17,381 nt of DNA, taken from contig JAZNSV010000139.1 in NCBI GenBank assembly GCA_045591485.1, positions 1 to 17,381 on the forward strand, in the 5' to 3' direction. The stretch comes from Colimorpha sp045591485 (lineage in GTDB: Bacteria > Bacteroidota > Bacteroidia > Bacteroidales > P3). Within the stretch, counting starts at the first letter, position 1, and each line of letters starts with the position of its first letter. Below, in pieces: positions 15,201-17,381 of this stretch. Position numbers and translations under genes: made by a program. The notes under the pieces are model-generated. The model did no database searches. It was not told where the DNA came from and worked only from the letters and a program-made list of their open reading frames with translations.

Positions 15201-17188
15201 TCTATCCATGCCGACCGTTGGCCACTGGCGCTGTGGCGCAGCCTGAGGGCCAATCGGCTGTTGCCGTCGAGCACGATATCCACCGTTGCAGTGTAGCGCT
15301 CCCATTGGCCTGCTGTGGGCGTCAGCGTGGCCGCTGCCACAAAGCCGTTGCCGTTGGCATCGGTGGTGCCCACGTCTATCTGGCATCCGGCATATTCTGT
15401 GTAGGCGGCAAAGCTCACCGCCGTCACCGTGTCGGCCACCGGGGGCAGCACGCCAATGGCCGTTTGTGCACTCGTCGAGGTCAGCTTCAGCGAGCGGCTC
15501 CCGCCGTGTGGCCTGTCTGCAGTCACAGCGGCGTTGCCGCTGGCCGCCCAGTCTGTAGGCATCGTGCCGTTGGTCTCGAAGTCGGTGCAGTAGGGCAGGG
15601 TGTAGTCTTGGGCAAATGTCGTGGCACTTATCGTGGCCGCGCCGCAGTGGCCGTCGTCGCAGCTGCCGTATATGGCCCAGGTGTGCGTGCTTCCGGGCTC
15701 CAGATTCTCTATGGTGTAGCGCTGCTTGTCGCCATTGGCGGTGCAGTCGTTCTGGCTCACCGTCAGCGTGGCGCCTCCGCCGGCAGTGGGTTCTATGGTC
15801 ACTTCGCCGGTAAACAGCGGCGTATCCCATTCCAAAGTGACGCTCGTCGAGGTCCGCTCTGCCAGCGCCACTCCGGTCATCAAACATCTGCCTACGCGTA
15901 TATCGTCCACATACACAACGCCTTCTATGGCGCGCAGTACCAGTTGGCGCATCGTGCCGCTATATCCGGCCAGGCTCAGCGTCACCGGCACCCACATACC
16001 GTTCATCGCAGGCTCCACAGTGTCTATCGGCACCAACTCGTCGCTCTCGCCAGGGTAGTCTGCAGTGCATATCTGCAACTTGCCGTTGCCGCTGGCAGAA
16101 TATACATACATGCTGAGCATCAATGTGTTGATGCTGGTTATGGTGCCGTCTGTCAATGCCATCTCCGGCAGCGCGGCACTGTTGTCCTGAGCCGTGTTGA
16201 GGTAGAGGCTGCGGTTGCCGCTGTGGCTGTAGGCGCTGCTTGTGGCAGCCGTGCCGTTGCCCGTCCAGCCGTCGGGTAGCGCCGTCCCCTCGAAGCCTTC
16301 GCAGTAGGCAAGCCCCAGGTGCGGACCGTCAAGGGTACGGGCCGTCAGGCTTTGTTCTACGCCAGGCAGGGCCTCGCCCTCGCACCTCGGCGTCAGTGTC
16401 AGCGTGTATGTGGTGGCAGGCGTAAGTCCCGTGATGCGGAACGGACTGCTCACTCCGTTGAATGTCAGCGCTGTGCCGCCGCCTGAAGGCGTGGCGGTGA
16501 GGTCTGCTGTCCCCTCGCCGACACTGCTCCAGTGCAGCGTCATCTCGTCGCTTGCACGGTGGCTCACCCACAAGTCGCTCACCGAGCATCTCTCCACCGA
16601 CATGGCGTCTATATACACTCTGTTGTTGTCTCTGCTCTGCATGTCGCGCGCCATATAGAACGCCAGGCTCGTATTCGTGCCCTCGTAGCCGCTGAAGTCA
16701 ATGCTGACCTCCTGCCACACAAAGGCTTCGGCTATCGTCACCGTGTCTATCGTGTCGAAATGGTAGTGCTCGAAAATATCGCTCTCCTGTATGGCTGTGC
16801 CCACATATATCTTGGCTCCGGCGTTGTTGGCCGTGATGCGCATCGTCATACGTATGCCCGACGGCGACTGGCTCAGCGGACGTGCAATCACAAACGAACG
16901 GTGCAAGCTCGTTCCCCCCTCTCCGCAGGAAATCATCAGCGAGCCTATACCCTCATAGTGCACCTCGCCGCTAATGTGCGCTTTCCATTCCTCGAGGTCG
17001 AAGTTCTGGTCCCTCATCCAGCACTCCGGCAGCGTGTCCGTGGTGTTGAAGTCCTCAAAGAGCGGCAGCCCTGTCGGTTGGCAGCCGCTTTGTGCATATA
17101 CATGGCTGCAGAACGCGGCAAAAATGATTGCCAGCGGCAGAATAAATCGTATACTTGTGTTTCGTAAATTGTGTATCATGTTGAGCAT
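3227..17188 (-). CDS. Giant multidomain adhesin-like protein with type B type IX secretion domain
   Basis: About 4653 residues, roughly 500 kDa, with no frameshift over 14 kb. Order: signal peptide (1-32, cleavage after HVYA), fifteen jelly-roll plus FN3-like modules (about 33-3339), a MAM-like domain with two or more cysteines (about 3340-3542), an Ig-like stretch (about 3543-3618), a PKD domain (about 3619-3710, WRWDFGNG), a region with ten Cys-Asp-Ser repeats (about 3850-4381), Ig/PKD-like sequence, and a gliding-motility-associated (type B) CTD (4561-4653). Such proteins cross the outer membrane through the type IX system and are attached or released; SprB-like adhesins are the known model. 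No catalytic domain is recognised, so binding or adhesion is the inferred role. The frame extends up to a TTG at 17230, but that codon lies in the promoter box. The first ATG at 17188 is used; ATG at 17179 (MIHNLRN) is equally good. No Shine-Dalgarno is seen. It is transcribed towards the GH20 gene. Confidence 0.92.
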   Translation of the reverse strand: MLNMIHNLRNTSIRFILPLAIIFAAFCSHVYAQSGCQPTGLPLFEDFNTTDTLPECWMRDQNFDLEEWKAHISGEVHYEGIGSLMISCGEGGTSLHRSFVIARPLSQSPSGIRMTMRITANNAGAKIYVGTAIQESDIFEHYHFDTIDTVTIAEAFVWQEVSIDFSGYEGTNTSLAFYMARDMQSRDNNRVYIDAMSVERCSVSDLWVSHRASDEMTLHWSSVGEGTADLTATPSGGGTALTFNGVSSPFRITGLTPATTYTLTLTPRCEGEALPGVEQSLTARTLDGPHLGLAYCEGFEGTALPDGWTGNGTAATSSAYSHSGNRSLYLNTAQDNSAALPEMALTDGTITSINTLMLSMYVYSASGNGKLQICTADYPGESDELVPIDTVEPAMNGMWVPVTLSLAGYSGTMRQLVLRAIEGVVYVDDIRVGRCLMTGVALAERTSTSVTLEWDTPLFTGEVTIEPTAGGGATLTVSQNDCTANGDKQRYTIENLEPGSTHTWAIYGSCDDGHCGAATISATTFAQDYTLPYCTDFETNGTMPTDWAASGNAAVTADRPHGGSRSLKLTSTSAQTAIGVLPPVADTVTAVSFAAYTEYAGCQIDVGTTDANGNGFVAAATLTPTAGQWERYTATVDIVLDGNSRLALRLRHSASGQRSAWIDDLEAGACGVNTVSAFDERANGATLQWVSTGGSVDVQLRVSGSSSTHTIGDAQSPLVVDDLEPGTTYDYYLRSNCGEGEGCWAYGGSFTTNAGALTADYCHPGTISVGTTPWNLNYLEETDYTGLLLSLEAKRTSGNGSLQVGLMTSDADQQSMTVLATFNPTTGQWTRHSTQLDGHEADGHYIALRSTAGNISVQHLRLSRGSLASVTVGDVSATTATIAWSTEGVVDSVRIYIDGVADTVVAAATGSYTQTGLAAGSSYQYTLTAINNATGHSCPVDDGSINTLDADVEQGFCFGFEGIAYGTLPTGWVSVGDGDAAVYRHNNSTRLRMQSASYYTATVVLPEAAQAVNTLQLRMDIYTGSNSDEQGMLVAGVMTDAADLQSFVPTDTVRPTASARTVVLDLRSYNGNGRVIALRYLSPNASRTLYIDNIGLDAQVVGLVEATELTSHSIRLGWSGCDSVSISYGGTDTLANGGSIVIDGLDAATDYTFSISTLGAGADDPCVGTQTDIHTLASPMTAPLCLTLDDYNTATNLPYGWSRPYGNNPVSYTGTRYEGSRSLRFYTSYNTTMVVSPMMEESSLEGLYLSFMLQNSTNGSTMDVGVMTDPADTSTFTAVQTFGSASGWQRCEVTLSGIPAAARYIALRHNVPGTWAYAYVDHVQLQGCPMPTVELQNPRPTSLDVVWSGADSVHIEWHVGSTTHNIVTSSTTYTITGLSTSTNYTVSVWPVCDGDDDFECHKAEAEGTTLAPEQQVPYCQDFNSSTMPAEWITLGGSVSLDGSTPTNGGYHSMRMYSTAAIPATVVLPMLDMPGNLCSAVASIYLNMAVRRASGSGMLVIGTVHDVTLRGADFEPFDTIDLTDQWAEVTVSLPATAAIDDFVALRYIAIQGSSVVNIDQLCSGYCFGANVTIVEWTPTSATFEWSNYGAESLEVSWNGGSYTATTSPFTIEGLDPNANYGFSFGADCPCDLGYGYGNAVGYERRLPALPMEVPACYDIETWPEASFPASWRRTGGFYSNYPITTTSASHSGSQSIDLYTAGGYPLTMALEPLPDTAADVVFGCRVFCSNPDAANDDRLVVGLMTDAEDGNTFTAVASLAIDATDRWESFVVELPQSLRGQQSYIALRFSPQSGYHIYVDDLAVATCAVASLADNGTALGVGLAGDATQYNLTATNIADGSTRQFVLGNLQPALSTIGLSSDSAYTLVATPVCADGGSSACNSETLTIGLHSALPLCETFDGPGLHPEGWQVVSHADPRYPRIGNGRYHMQPTATESDIVLLPAVPVGSTLGGLNVRIDLTLDADNDADYAYLELGYLNGSAFTELAQLHNSHRTQTHYTTMPACAANRLALRARSTNGTHNIYLDNLQITVYPELQNFGMPQTGHLWQHIHWQNTADNSQYSYEWGTAGFAPGEGTTTAGDSCHVLLTPLEASTQYEFYLLDTVGNRFCYPHAFTSMPAAVPLVWCDNTERTLDDGHTYALPEVVEPLDSLTLLLTWRTQQGGALVVGALTDRDDNTTFTGIDTLHPSAANTDQRTAVNLYAYADTGHFAAVRFIGAQGTISQMTLQAVPQPVFHVLSSSQIEATLDAESADYYISIGGQTLHVTDTHYIVTGLQPYTEYDIYVSADGNVGCQPAVRLRTHLDVSIPYCCDLTEMPDGWNPTGRYLAMPYPLIDSIARLHLYFTGTGTISVCAMSALDDTSDAVVLAVLASDEPTEHHVDLLSDSATIGNRHYIALRYESSNAAVQSFIAQRIPKPDFSVQSSTEILASLPDYDEADYYIEACLTGEPQGSGTIYHATTAEYVIGGLEMFTTYDLYVRADSSATTCAPAVTLQTHLDVEPPYCSDDGKEGWYIAGSYSIMPYTIADTMADIYATFRSRGNVSMGVQGTLTDTASFAEFASFSGSAWEERTVRLADYAETIGARHYVGFHGGEVQYVYLHTCPVPTATLSAFNTVRFDQEEENIDYWVEYNDTVVHAIGNPFYLTDLAQNTSYDFSFRCDSATATCLPPASVLTGVRLEVPYCVSLGGYAMNADTPAGTAGWFTLGGSNGERYTIMPIIHIDSLNRLYLRLRYRIGQQGSALTIGAMSDPHDETTFSALATLGTATDGYQTICISLRSYADSGLYVAFRASGSNPQQVLLDTIELQAVPFANYLLTAYNEVLVCADGMPQPTQPFYVRCNDSLIAADTLPWLVTGLEADAIYNFNLQAEADTEPCAPPTAIATTHLAATPLCGYTAQLTYGNATWAGPEMAETDIGSLMVRFSAQSSGSGNSVVVGTLRIHNADTTFEPADTVALSAGSGIYTASMATYDGSGRFIAIRLLPANISSAVTIDAIDIDHCLTPLNVHLTIARHNKVRLEGNGEPIDGMRVEYGQAGFALGSGTTVYIDTLPTDFMLDNSTTYEFYLLCNGSDSTCAEPLSITTLDAPPPLSWCEDFDAQPIGALPANWALTNDINAAQDIHISNERSHTSSHSLYFNSNIEHNNIVILPDLGRDTLRGLALSFWMSTGNPSTSHMEVGVIANTSDPATFIPLDTVKCNTTDTWERKLIDLNNAPDSVYFIALRCRGDIGLNRFWIDDIHIAECGARDFEVVAVEASSVHVRWHQTGAPQLSITVQPADSAAWTVTPAAVIANSVRDYTIENLEPLSNYTFVFSSICNQATDYCTTNYTDTVRLFTPAGGTSCIDPTNLTADYTTCYFGGYDHADSIESVIDLGYASSHSRHTVHYDLDERDPRTGSQLATVPEGARASVRLGNWETSGQSTGYGDAEAIIYSLYVDTTEFNMLILRYAAVLQDPMHAAKDQPFFSLELLDESKEPIDTACGQVKFLADHNMGWNVASGGVLWKDWTTVGMDLSSYAGQTIFIKLVTKDCREGSHYGYSYFTLQCGRKNIVASGCGVVEENELQAPAGFNYRWYTTDNDSTISTGQQITVPSDNSVFYLCDISSTEKASCFFTMSAFAGTRYPLSLFDYSYELGQCSFVVDFTNHSTISMDRHNPVGTGEGVDSWRWDFGNGEASTAMHPTVTYGDTGTYLVSLITGLANDECLDTLEVPVSLHFPPTGLRIEGPAERCWNAPTDTLHLYNVCDNWQIADTLWIETDADSVGTHLMKHYIRLVDSASYAVGDHTFSLDALDSVGCTVSLSHTLTIHPSYRIYDNARICSLLLPYSWRDTVVDDANLTPLDTNVYILHRPTVHGCDSVMTLTLLLHDNARFTPRDTAHDGVCDNRSYFFSDSLLTPQNGQAEIVYTDSLSSSIGCDSLSTIVLTVYPTYDHHLHDTVCRNLSYTWGSPQREMYTTSTVSATQHASDTSLSHHIAPQDTSFLDSLLSTHGCDSLSSLHLHLLPAYDLHYLDTICNAHLADDGWQAHQYAFMGDAYDSTGTFGHELQTAANACDSLRTLHLKVYPTYDLHTYDTIYDGDSYTFEQTVYDTTGIYPHLLAATYACDSLRTLHLQRNRRTFLDTVVCRNTLPFSWNHVEWSAGSGRWTANASHGWSAVRDSVHLSGQDGIDSLVVMTIIVRDTSATTDIVHACDSFYWQNDSTLYYATTGAPAVRYRQLRALDTAGLGARFLPPPRYEPWSTHLHPYSLQCDSVRHLNLTVDYTHYYTDVQLVCDSMRWIDARWYYRDSLGIVGPLGSHEATGPVDTLTTVGGCDSVVNLDLAVRYSTYHCDIDTFCWAETYTWRGQTAGDSSEAHWPQTEDYYLSETLATHHFTHPSDHKITASCDSVVAIALTQMARPQLQLTDTIDCLRQQYTITLHTNVGYTQWTADNRSLFSNDTSVVVSPSRNTTYTAYVDYHRTPLCPLTDSLRMRPIVVPEAVLRVNPSALRYNEMDFMAYDNSAVRPYAIHVEDPEVWNRSWTINNVELATTETAVHYEVTPDEDTATVSLTVFNGQCYDTAIALLPILRTAVYAPNVFTPLEETNNRFAPVMVGITEAHLYIYNREGLLVHRSDDPASGWDGHDLGGNPCPQGSYVWKLIYKGIDRPGAERSEVGTVLLLK
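3230..3508 (-). other. Type B (gliding-motility-associated) type IX secretion CTD
   Basis: The last 93 residues contain YAPNVFTPLEETNNRFAP, LYIYNREGLLVHRS, GWDGHDLGGNPCPQGSYVW and end in GTVLLLK. These match the CHU_C/TIGR04131 family pattern (PNVFTPNGDG-ND-F-P, WDG, P-G-Y-W). The usual NGDGxND is replaced by LEETNNR. The domain directs export by the type IX machinery. Confidence 0.9.
4049..5638 (-). repeat. Ten Cys-Asp-Ser repeats in the C-terminal stalk
   Basis: Cys-Asp-Ser is encoded at 5630-5638, 5450-5458, 5225-5233, 5042-5050, 4889-4897, 4628-4636, 4454-4462, 4385-4393, 4265-4273 and 4049-4057. Most sit in a pattern such as GCDSL.TLHL.VYPTYD, followed by D-T-(I/V)-C. Spacing varies from about 23 to 87 residues, so these are degenerate beta-strand repeats rather than an exact array. 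Comparable CDS..L.L.V repeats are familiar in front of gliding-motility C-terminal domains. One position (IDSLVVMT, about 4690) keeps the pattern without the Cys. Confidence 0.75.
6060..6335 (-). other. PKD domain of the giant protein
   Basis: The stretch contains WRWDFGNG followed by HPTVTYGDTGTYLVSL, which matches the PKD signature (WDFGDG, then P.HTY...G.Y.V.L). PKD domains are beta-sandwich spacers common in surface proteins. It separates the module stack from the Cys-Asp-Ser region. Confidence 0.85.
6563..7171 (-). other. MAM-like domain of the giant protein
   Basis: From SCIDP to FTLQC, about 200 residues. Landmarks are ASVRLGN, then YAAVLQDPMHAAKDQPFFSL, DWTTVGMDLSSYAGQTI, KDCREGSHYGYSYFTLQC. 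I recall this pattern from other Bacteroidales PKD-containing surface proteins; the SYAGQTI and SYFTL strands fit a MAM/concanavalin-like jelly roll. It differs from the fifteen modules upstream by length and by lacking the VG.MTD motif. Confidence 0.6.
7172..17091 (-). repeat. Fifteen tandem jelly-roll plus FN3-like modules
   Basis: Each unit runs from a Tyr/Leu/Trp-Cys boundary through an opening of the form DFE..LP.GW, a mid-strand VG.MTD..D..TF, a strand reading IALR, a closing Y(I/V)DD, then an FN3-like half with GL.P.T.Y. The jelly-roll half resembles cleaved-adhesin/choice-of-anchor J domains. Boundary cysteine codons end at 16303, 15589, 14905, 14320, 13636, 12934, 12226, 11503, 10813, 10264, 9682, 9145, 8518 and 7918, with C at 7171 closing the block. 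Unit lengths are therefore 238, 228, 195, 228, 234, 236, 241, 230, 183, 194, 179, 209, 200 and 249 residues for modules 2-15; module 1 is about 260. The copies are strongly diverged in protein. A 16-base string, GCGCAGGGCTATGTAG, is identical at 9998-10013, 13266-13281 and 14642-14657, where it encodes the IALR strand. Confidence 0.85.
7919..10813 (-). other. Short-module block (modules 10-14) within the giant protein
   Basis: Modules 10-14 are 179-209 residues against 228-249 for most others. They largely lack the segment with the SHSGS.SL strand that follows the GW in full modules. Modules 10 and 11 are sister copies: both have ADYYI early in the FN3 half, TEYDIYVSAD or TYDLYVRAD later, and THLDV before the closing PYC. 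Modules 12 and 13 share the shortened form with more drift. Module 4 (14905-14321) is shortened independently. This suggests one trimmed unit was copied several times. Confidence 0.65.
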
Positions 17189-17227
17189 CAGTGAGTATTC
17201 TTGTATCCAATCGGTTAATCTTGCCTG

Positions 17228-17258
17228 CAAATATAATAATTATTTTATAATTTCCATA
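17228..17258 (-). promoter_or_regulatory. Candidate Bacteroidota promoter of the giant gene
   Basis: On the minus strand TATATTTG (17235-17228) matches the Bacteroidota -7 consensus TAnnTTTG exactly. TATG (17258-17255) lies 19 bases upstream at the usual place of the -33 TTTG box and differs from it by one base. Transcription would begin near 17221, giving a leader of about 33 bases to the ATG at 17188. The box includes the TTG at 17230, which rules that codon out as the start. Confidence 0.6.
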
Positions 17259-17328
17259 ATAAAATTGAAAATAGCATGCCTGCAGTCGAAATATTGTTCA
17301 AGTCAAGGTTTTCATATCACATTCTTCG

Positions 17329-17338
17329 CTACCGGTAG
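17329..17338. repeat. 10-bp perfect palindrome
   Basis: CTACCGGTAG lies about 90 bases upstream of the giant gene's -7 box. It could be a regulator binding site or chance; nothing else supports either. The rest of 17236-17343 is AT-rich with no gene. Confidence 0.3.
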
Positions 17339-17343
17339 TGCAT

Positions 17344-17381
17344 ATCAACGATACATCAACGATATATCAACGATATTTCAA
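17344..17381. repeat. 11-bp tandem array at the right edge of the window
   Basis: Three full units are present: ATCAACGATAC 17344-17354, ATCAACGATAT 17355-17365 and 17366-17376, followed by a partial unit cut by the window end. The core ACGATACAT (17348-17356) is identical to the core of the 11-bp units at 50-58 and 61-69. The array lies about 110 bases upstream of the giant gene's promoter. By analogy with the left element it may be one arm of a larger inverted repeat continuing outside the window. Confidence 0.9.

Noticed and set aside
14234..16279. Long plus-strand open frame of 681 codons antisense to the giant gene
   Set aside because: It is a GC-rich antisense shadow of the module repeats; its product is Ala/Gly/His/Arg-rich without recognisable domains. 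The same applies to the long frames at 4371-6293 and 9414-11051.
7172..17091. Diversity-generating retroelement target or phase-variable locus
   Set aside because: No reverse transcriptase, template repeat or invertible promoter is visible; the giant frame is intact with no homopolymer slippage tract.
17189..17230. N-terminal extension of the giant protein to a TTG start
   Set aside because: The TTG is part of the candidate -7 box and the added residues precede a complete signal peptide.

Overview
The window looks like a piece of a Bacteroidota chromosome, probably Bacteroidales. Three things point there: a 14-kb gene ending in a type B (gliding-motility-associated) type IX secretion C-terminal domain, a promoter of the Bacteroidota TAnnTTTG type, and a secreted GH20-type hexosaminidase with no Shine-Dalgarno sequence. 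Coding DNA is clearly GC-rich and the start regions are AT-rich. Species and habitat cannot be read from the sequence; a host-associated glycan degrader is a reasonable guess.

Layout. Positions 1-364 hold no supportable gene: an edge remnant, a near-perfect 95-bp inverted repeat built of 11-bp units, then the leader of the first gene. Positions 365-2986 (+) encode a secreted GH20-family protein with chitobiase/hexosaminidase C-terminal-like and F5/8 type C-like accessory domains. Two palindromic elements appear to be inserted in frame within it. Positions 2987-3226, between two convergent stop codons, consist almost entirely of short tandem and inverted repeats and probably act as a bidirectional terminator. 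Positions 3227-17188 (-) encode one protein of about 4653 residues. It has a signal peptide, fifteen paired jelly-roll plus FN3-like modules, a MAM-like domain, an Ig-like stretch, a PKD domain, ten Cys-Asp-Ser repeats and a type B CTD. Its promoter lies near 17228-17258. The window ends in another array of 11-bp units related to the one at the left end.

How the parts relate. The two genes converge, so they are not an operon. One is probably a periplasmic or exported exo-hexosaminidase. The other is a giant surface or secreted adhesin-like protein. A joint role in glycan capture and trimming is possible, but nothing in the sequence links them functionally.

The least explained part is the repeat family: several elements with different units (7, 9 and 11 bp, plus one GC palindrome), mostly arranged head to head so that they can fold back. 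Several are free of stop codons in all frames. They sit upstream of, inside and immediately after genes. This is the best candidate for something undescribed; the giant protein is large but follows a known plan.
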